The notes: generated by a model from the sequence alone, not told the origin. DNA of 64,000 nt from Limnobacter sp. (GCA_029866125.1 JARWZZ010000019.1:124001-188000); one strand, 5' to 3'. Positions 27,956 through 37,857 are shown, counted from the first letter of the stretch. Made by a program: numbers and translations.

Positions 27956-27983
27956 TCACTGTGCTATTTTGTTTACACAGTGA
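27956..27983 (-). promoter_or_regulatory. palindromic operator-like site upstream of the glutamate synthase-like gene
   Basis: TCACTGTG (27956-27963) and CACAGTGA (27976-27983) form a perfect 8-bp inverted repeat around an AT-rich 12-base centre, 24 bases before the start codon. The geometry fits a dimeric repressor site overlapping a promoter, or an RNA hairpin in the leader. No regulator gene is adjacent. Confidence 0.45.
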
Positions 27984-28053
27984 GTATGCACGAAAGCTTT
28001 TTAAATTGGCGATGAGAACAAGCGGGTAAAAGTCCACCAGTGCTCATGAGGCG

Positions 28054-29124
28054 CTACTGGATAACGCCACCGCCCAAGCAAACATCCCCGTCATACAGCA
28101 CTGCGCTTTGGCCGGGGGTTACTGCAAACTGGCTTTCGCTGAAGTCCAGGTGAAAGTGTTCAGCGTCTTTCAGTTGCAGCAGGCATGTGGAGTCGCCTTG
28201 GCGGTAACGGGCCTTGCAAGCAATGTCCATGTTGCTTGGCAAGTGGCCGGCAATAAAATGGGCTTGCTCAGCCTCTAGTACTTTGGCGTGCAGCCATGGG
28301 TGTTCATGGCCTTGCACCACATACAGGGTGTTGGCTTTGATGTCTTTGCGGGCCACAAACCAAGGTTCGCCACTTCCTTCTTTTTGGCCCCCAATGCCAA
28401 TGCCTTTGCGTTGCCCCAAGGTGTAAAAGCTGAGGCCCACGTGCTCGCCGACTTGCTTGCCCTCATCGTTCAAAATGGGGCCGGGCTGGGTGGGTAAATA
28501 CTTGTTCAGAAAGTCCCTGAACGGCCGCTCGCCAATAAAGCAAATGCCGGTGGAGTCCTTTTTGGCTGCGTTGGACAATTCCAAATCATGGGCAATTTTG
28601 CGCACTTCGGTTTTGTTGATTTCACCCAGTGGGAAAAGGGTGCGGCTAAGCTGCGATTGGTTTAAGCGGTGCAAAAAGTAGGATTGGTCTTTGGAAGGGT
28701 CCAAACCTTTGAGCAACTGAAACTCGCCATTGACTTCGCGCACGCGGGCGTAGTGCCCCGTGGCAATGTAGTCTGCGCCCAAGCTGTAGGCGTGGTCCAA
28801 AAAGGCTTTGAACTTGATTTCGCTGTTGCAAAGGATGTCGGGGTTGGGCGTTCGGCCTGCGGAATACTCGCTTAAAAACACCGAGAACACGCGGTCTTTG
28901 TATTCAGAGGCAAAGTTGACCGCTTCAATGTCGATGCCCAAGCGGTCGGCCACGCTAACTGCATCCAGCCAATCTTGCCGGGTGGAGCAGTATTCCGAGT
29001 CGTCGTCATCTTCCCAGTTTTTCATGAACAACCCGACCACGTTGTAGCCTTGCTGTTTGAGCAACCAAGCGGATACGGAGGAGTCAACCCCACCGGACAT
29101 GCCAATGACGACGGTTTTCTTCAT
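28054..29124 (-). CDS. mnmA: tRNA-specific 2-thiouridylase MnmA
   Basis: Inserts sulfur at U34 of tRNA-Lys, Glu and Gln using ATP and sulfur relayed from IscS. The 356-residue protein shows the ATP-pyrophosphatase loop [15 protein letters not shown] (residues 8-22), the catalytic Cys in [12 protein letters not shown], the second Cys in [10 protein letters not shown] and the [10 protein letters not shown] block. Length and order match E. coli MnmA. It is followed in the direction of transcription by no close gene; the Nudix hydrolase lies 24 bases upstream, the same pairing (nudJ-mnmA) known from E. coli. Confidence 0.97.
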   Translation of the reverse strand: MKKTVVIGMSGGVDSSVSAWLLKQQGYNVVGLFMKNWEDDDDSEYCSTRQDWLDAVSVADRLGIDIEAVNFASEYKDRVFSVFLSEYSAGRTPNPDILCNSEIKFKAFLDHAYSLGADYIATGHYARVREVNGEFQLLKGLDPSKDQSYFLHRLNQSQLSRTLFPLGEINKTEVRKIAHDLELSNAAKKDSTGICFIGERPFRDFLNKYLPTQPGPILNDEGKQVGEHVGLSFYTLGQRKGIGIGGQKEGSGEPWFVARKDIKANTLYVVQGHEHPWLHAKVLEAEQAHFIAGHLPSNMDIACKARYRQGDSTCLLQLKDAEHFHLDFSESQFAVTPGQSAVLYDGDVCLGGGVIQ

Positions 29125-29148
29125 AAGACGGTATTCACTTCAAATTAC

Positions 29149-29664
29149 TTAGGACACACCGGGTGGCATGGGCCCATTGGTCACGCTGGGGTGGGTGTAC
29201 ACGTTGGACAGCGGCGTGATGGGCTTGATGCCTGCTTTGTAGGCCCGAAGGTCTTCCACACAGCGCAACACCAAGGGGCTGCGGTGTTGGTCTTCACAGG
29301 CTTTGAGCTCGTCGTAGCTTAGCCATTTGACTTGAATAATGCCATCATCCAGTGCTTGGCCTATTTTTTCTTCCACCGCTTCTGCCACAAAAGCAAAGCG
29401 CAGGTAGGTGATGTCCTCGTTGGTGCGCGAGCTTGTGTACCGACTAAGGTACACGCCCAGCAGCGCCACGGGTTTGACCACCCATGCAGATTCTTCCAAG
29501 CACTCGCGTGCAGCGCCGTTTTCAGGTGCTTCACCCGGGTCCAAATGGCCAGCGGGTTGGTTCAGCTTGATGCCGTCGGTGGTGTGTTCTTCCACGATCA
29601 AGTACTTGCCGTCTTTTTCGACAATTGCTGCGACCGTGACACTGGGTTTCCAGACTTCAGACAT
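29149..29664 (-). CDS. Nudix hydrolase, NudJ-like
   Basis: 171-residue pyrophosphohydrolase with a complete Nudix box: Gly39, Glu45, Arg53-Glu54 and Glu57-Glu58 in GHLDPGEAPENGAARECLEES. The N-terminus WKPSVTVAAIVEKDGKYLIVEE and neighbourhood next to mnmA match NudJ (phosphatase NudJ acts on HMP-PP and nucleoside triphosphates in E. coli). Substrate in this organism is not provable. It is the first gene of the pair and divergent from the cobalamin uptake operon. Confidence 0.88.
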   Translation of the reverse strand: MSEVWKPSVTVAAIVEKDGKYLIVEEHTTDGIKLNQPAGHLDPGEAPENGAARECLEESAWVVKPVALLGVYLSRYTSSRTNEDITYLRFAFVAEAVEEKIGQALDDGIIQVKWLSYDELKACEDQHRSPLVLRCVEDLRAYKAGIKPITPLSNVYTHPSVTNGPMPPGVS

Positions 29665-29756
29665 GATTTCTCGTGTTTCGGTTTAGGTTTGGCTCGGAAT
29701 TGGCTTTCGCAGACCAAGTTACCCCTACGGGCTCGGAAAAACACAGTAGAATAGCA

Positions 29757-29925
29757 GGGTTAAGGTGCATTTGCCTAACTTATAGGCAAAGTTAAACGGG
29801 AAGTGAGTGAAAAACCCACGCTGCCCCCGCAACGGTAAACAAGTGCGGATGAATCGAAGTAACCACTGGACGACAAGTCTGGGAAGGTGATTCATCAAAA
29901 CTTGCGAGCCCGGATACCGGCCTTA
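29757..29925 (+). ncRNA. cobalamin riboswitch
   Basis: The 449 bases between the Nudix gene and btuB hold a textbook adenosylcobalamin-type riboswitch: GTGCAT-like P3 start, the GGGAA-TGAG segment near 29799, the CTGCCCCCGCAACGGTAA block (29821-29838) and the B12 box AGCCCGGATACCGGCC at 29907-29922. It precedes btuB, so high cobalamin should lower expression of the whole uptake operon. The remaining leader 29926-30113 has a GGGC-T6-GGGCC element (about 29941-29954) that may belong to the expression platform; nothing else is seen there. Confidence 0.95.
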
Positions 29926-30113
29926 ACCGTTCAGCTTGAAGGGCTTTTTTGGGCCTGTCAATCAAGCGGGCGTCTGGTGCTGCGGGGATGCAGCGCGCAG
30001 GTGGCTTTTGATCTGTAACTTCGATCTGTAGTAGAGCTTTCCGGCTGATTCTGTCCTCGCAGTGAATTGTGTACGCCTGTACGGTGGGTGCAGGCTCCTC
30101 GGAGCTTTTTACT

Positions 30114-31982
30114 GTGTTTCATTCAAAAAATAATGCGCCTCGCTTGGCTTTGCTCAGCGCGGCTTTGTTCGCTTTGTTTTCTACTTCTACAACTGCGGTT
30201 GCCACTGAAAATAACAGCGAAGCAGGTTTCAGCGCGATTGCAGGGCAACCTGTTGTAATCACTGCAGCGCGAGTTGAGCAATCGCTTGATGATGTGTTGG
30301 GTGATGTTAATGTAGTCACTTCCGAAGAAATTCGGCGCACAGGTGCGCAAAACTTGCTGGACGTACTCCGTTCTGTACCCGGCGTGCAGCTGACTTACAA
30401 CGGTGGCCCTCAGCAAACCTCCGGCGTGTTTATTCGGGGTGCAGAAAGTCGTCACACCTTGCTGTTGATTGATGGCATGCGCGTGGGCTCCACAGATGGC
30501 ATTACCAACACGCAAATTCAAATGGTGCCGCTTGACCAAATCGAGCGCATTGAAATTTTGCGGGGTGCAGGCTCAGCCCTTTATGGCGCGGACGCCATTG
30601 GTGGCGTGGTGCAAGTCATCACCAAAAAAGGTAAAAAAGGCACATCGGGCGAATACCAAGTGGGACTGGGTTCCAACAACCGCAAACAGGCCAATGTGGG
30701 CGTCTCGGTGGGGGGTGAAAGCACGTCCATCCGCTTAGGCGTGGGTTATCAAAATGAGGATGGGTTTTCCTCACTGAGTGCGCCCCGTTTGCCCGGCCAA
30801 ACAGACCATGACGGGTACCGCAAATCCAGCGGCAGTTTAAATATTCAGCACCAATTCAATGCCAACCACCAAATGGGTTTGAATGCTTTGGTGTCAGATT
30901 TAAACAATGAATATGACTCCACATTCCCACCGGATGAACATTATTTCAACCGCAACGTGCAAAGCGTTTACGGCTTGAATTCCAGTCACAAATGGAATTC
31001 GATGTGGACCACGCGTTTGGGTTTGTCCACCTCCACGGATGAAATTGAGTTACCCAACTTCGCCACAGAGAACAAAAGCCATCAAACTCAATTCCAGGTG
31101 ATGAACGAGCTGGCTTTGGCCGGTGGCAAAGTGTTGTTGGGTGCAGAGCAATTGACTCAATCTTTCCAGCAGTTCAATGGTGCAACTCAAGCCAATTTCG
31201 CCTTTGGTAAACGCAACACCGACTCTGCCTTGGTGGGCTATTTGGGTCAAATGGGCCAGCTGAGCTACCAAGCCAACCTGCGGTATGACGATGATTCTCA
31301 GTACGACAGCGCCACCACAGGCCAACTGTCGGGCGAATACAAGCTAAGCCCACTTTGGTCGATTGGTGCTTCAGCAGGTACGGGCTTTAAAGCACCAGGT
31401 GTGCAGCAAATTGTCGGTTTTGGCGGGGCGCGGTCGCTCAACCTCAACTTGCAACCTGAGGAAAGTGAAAACTACGAGGTGTATGCCAAACTGCAAACAC
31501 CCACGTACACCAACAGGTTCACTGTGTTTAACAACGAGATCACCAATCTGATTGATTTCAACAACTCCACATTTGGTTATTTCAATCAAAGTGAAGTGGA
31601 CATTGTGGGTGTAAGCGCAGACACGCAAGCCAATTGGAAATATGGCAAGTGGGGTGGGGATGTTCAATTCCTGTCTGCCAAAGATGCGGCGGGCCAACAA
31701 GCTTTGCGCCGGGCTAAACGCACAGCACGCGTGTTTGCCGACACCAACTTGGGCAAGTTCACCGCACGTGCGGAATTGCTGGCTGCCAGTGAGCGTCGGG
31801 ATGTAGGCAACCGCGAGTTGGGTGGCTATGGCATCACCAACTTGGCGGCCATTTACAAAACCTCGGATCAAAGCGAAGTCAGCCTGCGTGTGGAAAACAT
31901 CTTCGAAAAGAAGTATGAGTTTGCCGCCGGTTACAACGTTCCCCAGCGTGACTTGCTGGTCAGCTATCGGCAAAACTTTTAA
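30114..31982 (+). CDS. btuB: TonB-dependent vitamin B12 receptor BtuB
   Basis: Outer membrane importer for cobalamin driven by TonB-ExbBD. The start GTG 30114 is chosen since GGAG is nine bases upstream and a clean signal peptide follows (cut after TTAVA); the product is 622 residues, near the 614 of E. coli. After it come the TonB-box-like PVVITAARVE, the plug domain (LLDVLRSVPGVQL, LLIDGMRVGS, RIEILRGAGSALYGADAIGGVV) and a 22-strand barrel ending in a C-terminal aromatic (RQNF). It is the first gene behind the cobalamin riboswitch and is followed directly by btuF. Confidence 0.94.
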   Translation: MFHSKNNAPRLALLSAALFALFSTSTTAVATENNSEAGFSAIAGQPVVITAARVEQSLDDVLGDVNVVTSEEIRRTGAQNLLDVLRSVPGVQLTYNGGPQQTSGVFIRGAESRHTLLLIDGMRVGSTDGITNTQIQMVPLDQIERIEILRGAGSALYGADAIGGVVQVITKKGKKGTSGEYQVGLGSNNRKQANVGVSVGGESTSIRLGVGYQNEDGFSSLSAPRLPGQTDHDGYRKSSGSLNIQHQFNANHQMGLNALVSDLNNEYDSTFPPDEHYFNRNVQSVYGLNSSHKWNSMWTTRLGLSTSTDEIELPNFATENKSHQTQFQVMNELALAGGKVLLGAEQLTQSFQQFNGATQANFAFGKRNTDSALVGYLGQMGQLSYQANLRYDDDSQYDSATTGQLSGEYKLSPLWSIGASAGTGFKAPGVQQIVGFGGARSLNLNLQPEESENYEVYAKLQTPTYTNRFTVFNNEITNLIDFNNSTFGYFNQSEVDIVGVSADTQANWKYGKWGGDVQFLSAKDAAGQQALRRAKRTARVFADTNLGKFTARAELLAASERRDVGNRELGGYGITNLAAIYKTSDQSEVSLRVENIFEKKYEFAAGYNVPQRDLLVSYRQNF

Positions 31983-31985
31983 GTG

Positions 31986-32909
31986 ATGGATGCCATGACT
32001 CCTGCGCTGCGTTTTGCAAGTTTGAGCATGGCATTCATGCTGATGGTTTGGGCTTCAGTTGCATTTCCTCAAACTGCTGAAGCTCAAGGTTCCGATTCAT
32101 TCTGCGTCAAGGATGACCTGGGTCGTAAAGTGTGTACTCGAATTCCTAAAAAAGACCCGATTCGAGTCGTCAGTCTGGCCCCGCATTTGACTGAGACAAT
32201 TTATTTTTTAGGTGCTGGCCCCCGGGTTGTTGCGGTTGATCGTTCCAGTGACTATCCCAAGGAAGTTCAGCAGTTGCCGAAGGTGGGCGACTCCCTGCGG
32301 CTAGATTTGGAACGTGTGATTGCGCTGAAGCCTGATCTTGTTTTGGCTTGGGCGTCGGGCACCTCTCAAACACAGATTAACCAACTGCAAAAACTGGGAA
32401 TACCTGTGTTTGTCAGTGAGCCTCTGAGCGTGGAGGCCATTGCTAGCACCATGCGTCGTATTTCCGTACTGTTGGGCTTGGAGGCTGAGAAAAAATTAGA
32501 GATTGATCAGTGGGTGGCTGCATTTAATTCATTGGGAGCCCACAAGCAAAAAGTCAAAGTCCGGGTTTTTTATCAAGTGTGGCACGACCCTCTCATGACA
32601 CTCAGCGGCAAGCACGTGGTGTCTGAAATCATTCAAAAGTGTGGAGGTTCAACCGCATTTTCAGAGGCCCGGCTGCTGGCGCCCACTGTGTCGCTGGAAT
32701 CTGTGTTGCAGTTCAATCCCCAGCTTATTTTGGCAACGTCTGAACCCTCCAGCCTTGTTCACTGGACCCGTTGGTCCTCCATGGCTGCGGTGCGTAACAA
32801 ACAGCTCAAAGTGGTCACCCCCGATATTTTGGTGCGCAGCGGGCCCCGCATATTGCAAGCGGCGCGGGAAGTGTGTGCCCTGGTCCAAGAGGCAGGGCAG
32901 TCCCAATGA
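31986..32909 (+). CDS. btuF: cobalamin-binding periplasmic protein BtuF
   Basis: Class III substrate-binding protein delivering B12 to the inner membrane transporter. 307 residues with a signal peptide (hydrophobic to about residue 28, cut near AEAQG), then RVVSLAPHLTETIYFLGAGPRVVAVDRSSDYP, which is the family signature. Conserved acidic residues on both lobes would dock the permease arginines. It starts immediately after btuB; GTG 31983 and ATG 31986 are adjacent, and ATG is chosen. Its stop overlaps the fused transporter as ATGA. Confidence 0.93.
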   Translation: MDAMTPALRFASLSMAFMLMVWASVAFPQTAEAQGSDSFCVKDDLGRKVCTRIPKKDPIRVVSLAPHLTETIYFLGAGPRVVAVDRSSDYPKEVQQLPKVGDSLRLDLERVIALKPDLVLAWASGTSQTQINQLQKLGIPVFVSEPLSVEAIASTMRRISVLLGLEAEKKLEIDQWVAAFNSLGAHKQKVKVRVFYQVWHDPLMTLSGKHVVSEIIQKCGGSTAFSEARLLAPTVSLESVLQFNPQLILATSEPSSLVHWTRWSSMAAVRNKQLKVVTPDILVRSGPRILQAAREVCALVQEAGQSQ

Positions 32910-34738
32910 ATTCCCGCAATCGCACTGTGCTTATTCTTGCTGGACTGCTGGGTTTGGCAATGTGGGTATTGGTGTGGTCATTGCAGATTGGTAGTTCGGA
33001 TGTGACGCTGTGGGGGCAAAGCCCTGTTGATCAAACCATATTTTGGGAATTGCGTGTACCGCGCGTCATGCAAGCCTTCGCTGTGGGTGGCCTGTTGGCC
33101 ATGTCGGGTTTGTTGATGCAGGTGCTGCTGAAAAACCCATTGGCTGATCCTTATATTTTGGGCATATCCGGTGGCGCTGGGCTGGGCGGTGTTTTGGTCG
33201 CTGTCAGTGTGGGCGGTTTTGCCGCGGCATGGATGATGCCCGTTGGTGCTGGAATCGGCGCAATGGCGGTGGTGTTGCTGGTTTTTGGTTTGAACAACCG
33301 CAGCGGTTTGCAGTCCTTGGACCGTTTGCTGCTCACTGGTGTTGCGGTGTCTTCAGTCAGCACAGCATTGGTGTCTTTGTTACTTACTTTTTCAGGTTCT
33401 GACGTATTTCGCGGTTTGGTGTTTTGGTTACTGGGTGAGCTAAACGGGCAAAATGCCACCGTTTTGCTATTTGCCTGGTGCCTTATGCTGATGTGCTGTA
33501 TGCCCTTGGCCCGCACGATGAATGCAATGGTGCTGGGCGATGACATGGCCCGCACGCTGGGCGTACAAGTCAAACAACTTCGCCTTGGGCTGTACTGGCT
33601 TGCCGCATTGGCCACAGGCGTGGCGGTGGCGGCCGGTGGCATGATTGGCTTTGTGGGCTTGGTGGTGCCGCATGCCATGCGTTTGTTGCTGGGTTCAGAC
33701 AACCGATTGTTGATTCCCGCCGTGGCGGTGGCTGGCGGCGTGTTTTTAACAGCCGCAGATTGTGTGGCCCGTAGTTTAATTGCCCCCATTCAGTTGCCTG
33801 TGGGCGTGGTGACTGCCTTGGTGGGCGGCCCTGTTTTTATTTGGCTTTTGCATCGCTCGGGTTTGTGTTTGCGGAGTTTGAAAAAAGGCGGTGCAAACAG
33901 CGGGGGGGTTGAACAGCACAACAAGGTACAGCCATCCAAGGCTCAATCCTTGAGCCCCTCTACAACGCCCTTATTAAGCATCTCTGGTTTTTCTCTGTCT
34001 TCCAATCACCGCCCAGTGTGCAACGCTTTGGACTGGGATGGCCATGCGGGGCAGGTGTGGGCCGTCATTGGTAACAGTGGCATTGGCAAAAGCACATTGA
34101 TGCGGTCTCTGGCGGGTTTACAGAACGATTGGTGCCAGCAAACTGGGCACATTCGGTATCAGGGCAAACGCCTAGGCGGTATCCCACTGGCCGAGCGTGC
34201 CTGCCACCTCGCATGGATGCCCCAGTCCGACCAAGTTCCTTTCCCCTGTACGGTGCGTGACCGGGTGCTTGCTGGCCTGCACCCGCATGGCAAACCTTTT
34301 TCTTGGGAAACCCGGCAGGATTTGCTGGAAGTTTCACGGGCATTGAGCCGAGTTCAATTGAACGGTGTAGAAGCTCGAATGCTGGACACTTTGTCCGGTG
34401 GTGAGCGCCGTCGAGTTTCCCTTGCTGCTGCCATGGTGCAGGGCACGCCCATCGTGCTGTTGGATGAACCCCTTAGCCAGCTGGATTGGAAGCATCAAAT
34501 AGAATTGGCTGGGTTATTCAAGCCTTGGGCGCTTGAGCGTCAAGGTTTGATGGTGTGGATTACTCACGACCCTAACTTTGCCCTGCGGTTTTCTACCCAT
34601 GTGCTGGCTTTGTGTGCGGATGGGCAAATTATTCAAGGCCCGGTGGCCGAAGTCCTGACCCCTTCAGTGCTCAGTCGGGTTTATGGTTGCCCCATTGTGT
34701 CTCAACATTCCCCTGTTTTGCACTTCCCCGCCCACTGA
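32906..34738 (+). CDS. btuCD: fused cobalamin ABC transporter: BtuC permease and BtuD ATPase in one polypeptide
   Basis: One 610-residue chain encodes both halves of the importer. Residues 1 to about 325 are a FecCD/BtuC-type permease of about ten TM helices (AVGGLLAMSGLLMQ, DPYILGISGGAGLG and GMIGFVGLVVPHAMR are signatures). A polar linker of about 30 residues follows, then an ATPase with Walker A GNSGIGKST at 389-397, signature LSGGE at 496-500, Walker B LLDEP around 519-523 and an H-loop ITHDP. In E. coli btuC and btuD are separate genes and work as C2D2; a homodimer of this chain would give the same stoichiometry. Start ATG 32906 overlaps btuF (ATGA). No frameshift or start codon separates the parts. 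Confidence 0.93.
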   Translation: MNSRNRTVLILAGLLGLAMWVLVWSLQIGSSDVTLWGQSPVDQTIFWELRVPRVMQAFAVGGLLAMSGLLMQVLLKNPLADPYILGISGGAGLGGVLVAVSVGGFAAAWMMPVGAGIGAMAVVLLVFGLNNRSGLQSLDRLLLTGVAVSSVSTALVSLLLTFSGSDVFRGLVFWLLGELNGQNATVLLFAWCLMLMCCMPLARTMNAMVLGDDMARTLGVQVKQLRLGLYWLAALATGVAVAAGGMIGFVGLVVPHAMRLLLGSDNRLLIPAVAVAGGVFLTAADCVARSLIAPIQLPVGVVTALVGGPVFIWLLHRSGLCLRSLKKGGANSGGVEQHNKVQPSKAQSLSPSTTPLLSISGFSLSSNHRPVCNALDWDGHAGQVWAVIGNSGIGKSTLMRSLAGLQNDWCQQTGHIRYQGKRLGGIPLAERACHLAWMPQSDQVPFPCTVRDRVLAGLHPHGKPFSWETRQDLLEVSRALSRVQLNGVEARMLDTLSGGERRRVSLAAAMVQGTPIVLLDEPLSQLDWKHQIELAGLFKPWALERQGLMVWITHDPNFALRFSTHVLALCADGQIIQGPVAEVLTPSVLSRVYGCPIVSQHSPVLHFPAH

Positions 34739-34810
34739 TCTAGACGAAAAGCTCCACTCTAAGTTTGTCATCACAATTGATTAGACATCGCGCGTTGTCA
34801 GAGTCTGATA

Positions 34811-34840
34811 TTGTGGAAACTCCTGCTTTTGGGTGATACT
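34811..34840 (+). promoter_or_regulatory. possible sigma70-type promoter for the transhydrogenase genes
   Basis: TTGTGG (34811-34816) and GATACT (34835-34840) are separated by 18 bases, about 115 bases before the pntAA start. The fit is moderate. The rest of the 217-base gap after btuCD shows no gene. Confidence 0.3.
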
Positions 34841-34955
34841 TTAGGGTTATGTGCTATGTTGCGGTGCACAATATAAGATAAGCTCGCACAATTGCAGAAT
34901 AGTTCACTCTTTTTTCAAACAAAACACAAAGCGCTTTCCCATCAGGAGAAGTCCA

Positions 34956-36083
34956 ATGAAAATAGGAATCCCGGCCGAAACGAGGTCCGGAGAAACGCGA
35001 GTAGCTGCAACGCCGGAGACAGTGAAGAAACTTGTTGCCCAAAAGCACGAGATTTTTGTCCAAAAAGGTGCAGGTACGCAAAGCGCAGTAACCGACGAAG
35101 CTTACGAAGCTGTAGGCGCCAAAATTATTGGTTCCGCAGCCGAAGTTATTTCCACCGCCGACATGGTGCTCAAAGTTCGCGCTCCTCAAGAAGCCGAACT
35201 GGGTATGTACCGCGCAGGCCAAGTTGTCATTGGCATGTTGAACCCATTTGACACGGCCAGCCTTGAGGCCATGAACAAAGCCGGTTTGACTGCTTTTGCG
35301 CTTGAAGCTGCCCCCCGTACCACCCGTGCCCAAAGCATGGACGTGTTGTCCTCACAGGCCAACATTGCAGGCTACAAAGCCGTGATGGTTGCCGCCAATG
35401 AGTACCAGCGTTTCATGCCCATGTTGATGACCGCCGCAGGCACCGTCAAGGCCGCCCGTGTGTTGATTCTGGGTGTGGGTGTTGCCGGTTTGCAAGCGAT
35501 TGCAACAGCCAAGCGTTTGGGTGCTGTGATTGAAGCCTCGGACGTTCGCCCTGCCACCAAAGAGCAGGTTGAATCCTTGGGTGCCAAATTTGTGGATGTG
35601 CCTTACGAAACCGACGAAGAGCGTGAATGCGCCGTGGGTGTTGGCGGTTACGCACGCCCCATGCCAGAAAGCTGGATGAAGCGTCAGGCTGTGGCCGTGC
35701 ACGAGAAAGCCATCAAAAGCGACATCGTCATCACCACCGCTTTGATTCCAGGCCGCAAGGCCCCCACCTTGTTGAGCGAAGACACCGTTCGCCAAATGAA
35801 GCCCGGCTCAGTCGTGGTGGATTTGGCGGTGGAGCAGGGCGGCAACTGCCCCCTGTCCAAACTCAATGAAGTGGTCGATGTCAATGGCGTCAAGATTGTG
35901 GGCTATCCCAACCTGGCCGCAATGGTGGCTGCGGATGCATCTGCACTCTATGCGCGCAACGTGATTGATTTCATGAAACTCGTTTTCGACAAAGACGGCG
36001 CTTTCAAAATCGACATGGAAGACGACATCGTAGCCGCGTGCCTCATGTGCACAGCTGGCGAACTCAAACGCAAAAACGCTTAA
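34956..36083 (+). CDS. pntAA: NAD(P) transhydrogenase subunit alpha, part 1 (NAD-binding)
   Basis: Soluble NAD(H)-binding subunit (domain I) of proton-translocating transhydrogenase. The 375-residue protein starts [20 protein letters not shown] and has the alanine dehydrogenase-like fold, with [20 protein letters not shown] and the NAD Rossmann loop [22 protein letters not shown] 34956 has AGGAG upstream with normal spacing; a longer open frame at 34851 is rejected. It lies with pntAB and pntB in the three-gene arrangement known from Rhodospirillum rubrum, in contrast to the two-gene E. coli form. Confidence 0.95.
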   Translation: MKIGIPAETRSGETRVAATPETVKKLVAQKHEIFVQKGAGTQSAVTDEAYEAVGAKIIGSAAEVISTADMVLKVRAPQEAELGMYRAGQVVIGMLNPFDTASLEAMNKAGLTAFALEAAPRTTRAQSMDVLSSQANIAGYKAVMVAANEYQRFMPMLMTAAGTVKAARVLILGVGVAGLQAIATAKRLGAVIEASDVRPATKEQVESLGAKFVDVPYETDEERECAVGVGGYARPMPESWMKRQAVAVHEKAIKSDIVITTALIPGRKAPTLLSEDTVRQMKPGSVVVDLAVEQGGNCPLSKLNEVVDVNGVKIVGYPNLAAMVAADASALYARNVIDFMKLVFDKDGAFKIDMEDDIVAACLMCTAGELKRKNA

Positions 36084-36093
36084 AGGGAACATC

Positions 36094-36387
36094 ATGGACG
36101 TAATCAGCCCAACGGTTGTTAACCTCATCATTTTTGTTCTGGCCATTTATGTGGGTTACCACGTGGTTTGGAACGTGACTCCAGCCCTTCACACGCCTTT
36201 GATGGCGGTGACCAACGCAATCTCCGCGATTGTGATTGTGGGTGCCATGTTGGCAGCAGCATTGACTGTGACGCCACTGGGTAAATTCATGGGCGTGTTG
36301 GCGGTGGCTTTGGCTGCGGTCAATGTGTTTGGTGGATTCCTAGTGACTCGCCGCATGCTTGAAATGTTCAAGAAAAAGAACAAGTAA
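36094..36387 (+). CDS. pntAB: NAD(P) transhydrogenase subunit alpha, part 2 (membrane)
   Basis: 97-residue membrane subunit with three to four TM helices ([50 protein letters not shown]) and a basic tail. It supplies part of domain II, the proton channel. It sits 10 bases after pntAA and 24 bases before pntB. The [13 protein letters not shown] segment is strongly conserved in the family. Confidence 0.94.
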   Translation: MDVISPTVVNLIIFVLAIYVGYHVVWNVTPALHTPLMAVTNAISAIVIVGAMLAAALTVTPLGKFMGVLAVALAAVNVFGGFLVTRRMLEMFKKKNK

Positions 36388-36411
36388 TCCCACAGCGATC
36401 TGGAGAATCTT

Positions 36412-37857
36412 ATGCAATTGAGTTTCAACGCAGTGACGCTGTTGTACCTAGTGGCGTCAATCTGTTTTATTCAGGCCTTGAAGGGCCTGTCACATCCCAC
36501 AACTTCACGTTTGGGCAACACCTTCGGCATGGTGGGTATGACCATCGCCGTGCTGACCACCATTGCTTTGGTATTCAAGCTGGCAGACATTGCAGGTCAG
36601 TCTGCAATGACAGGCTTGGGTTGGGTGCTGGCTGGTTTGGTGGCCGGTGGTGGTTTGGGTACCATCATGGCCAAGCGGGTCGAAATGACCAAAATGCCCG
36701 AGCTGGTGGCCTTCATGCACAGCATGATTGGTTTGGCAGCGGTGGCTATTGCGGTGGCTGCAGTTGCTGAACCTGATGCCTTCGGTATCACAGCCAAGGG
36801 TAACTTCGACATCCCCTTGGGCAACAAAATTGAGTTGTTTATCGGCACATTCGTGGGTGCGATTACCTTCTCAGGTTCCGTCATTGCTTTCGGTAAATTG
36901 TCCGGCAAATACAAGTTCCGCCTGTTTCAAGGCGCACCGGTGCGCTTTGCAGGTCAGCATCAGCTGAATGCACTACTGGGCATCACCATGATTGGTTGTG
37001 GCATTTGGTTTGCAGCCACTCAAAGCTGGACGCCGTTCATCATCATGACAGTGGCCGCCTTTATTTTGGGTGTGACGCTGATCATCCCCATCGGTGGTGC
37101 AGACATGCCTGTGGTGGTGTCCATGCTCAACAGCTATTCAGGTTGGGCCGCAGCGGGTATTGGCTTCTCCCTGAACAACAGCATGTTGATTGTGGCCGGT
37201 TCACTGGTGGGTTCCTCCGGTGCTATTTTGTCTTACATCATGTGTAAGGCGATGAACCGCTCCTTCTTCAACGTGATTTTGGGTGGCTTTGGTGGCGAGG
37301 CGGATGCAGCTTCAGCGGGCGATGGCAAACAGCGCAACGTCAAAACGGGCTCATCCGACGACGTGGCCTTTTTGCTGACCAACGCCGAAACTGTGGTGAT
37401 TGTTCCTGGTTACGGTTTGGCCGTGGCCCGTGCCCAACATGCTTTGAAAGAACTGTCAGAAAAGCTGACCCACATGGGCGTGAATGTGAAGTACGCAATC
37501 CACCCCGTGGCGGGCCGTATGCCTGGACACATGAACGTGTTGCTGGCCGAAGCCGAAGTGCCTTACGACCAAGTGTTTGAGATGGAAGACATCAACAGCG
37601 AATTCGCTCAAACCGATGTGGTGCTGGTACTGGGTGCCAATGACGTGGTTAACCCCGCAGCCAAGGACCCCAAGTCCCCAATTGCTGGCATGCCTATTTT
37701 GGAAGCTTACAAAGCCAAAACCATTATTGTGAACAAGCGCTCCATGAATGCAGGTTACGCAGGTTTGGACAACGAGTTGTTCTACATGGACAAAACCATG
37801 ATGGTGTTTGGTGATGCCAAAAAAGTGATTGAAGACATGGTGAAAGCGGTTGAATAA
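36412..37857 (+). CDS. pntB: NAD(P) transhydrogenase subunit beta
   Basis: 481-residue subunit with an N-terminal membrane block of about nine helices (half of the proton channel) and a C-terminal NADP(H)-binding domain III with PGYGLAVARAQHAL, HPVAGRMPGHMNVLLAEA and NDVVNPAA, all diagnostic. Together with PntAA and PntAB it uses the proton-motive force to make NADPH from NADH. It is the last gene of the operon and is followed by a strong intrinsic terminator. Confidence 0.96.
   Translation: MQLSFNAVTLLYLVASICFIQALKGLSHPTTSRLGNTFGMVGMTIAVLTTIALVFKLADIAGQSAMTGLGWVLAGLVAGGGLGTIMAKRVEMTKMPELVAFMHSMIGLAAVAIAVAAVAEPDAFGITAKGNFDIPLGNKIELFIGTFVGAITFSGSVIAFGKLSGKYKFRLFQGAPVRFAGQHQLNALLGITMIGCGIWFAATQSWTPFIIMTVAAFILGVTLIIPIGGADMPVVVSMLNSYSGWAAAGIGFSLNNSMLIVAGSLVGSSGAILSYIMCKAMNRSFFNVILGGFGGEADAASAGDGKQRNVKTGSSDDVAFLLTNAETVVIVPGYGLAVARAQHALKELSEKLTHMGVNVKYAIHPVAGRMPGHMNVLLAEAEVPYDQVFEMEDINSEFAQTDVVLVLGANDVVNPAAKDPKSPIAGMPILEAYKAKTIIVNKRSMNAGYAGLDNELFYMDKTMMVFGDAKKVIEDMVKAVE

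Noticed and set aside
34851..34955. N-terminal extension of pntAA by 35 residues
   Set aside because: No ribosome site and unlike the family; the ATG at 34956 has AGGAG upstream and fits known N-termini.
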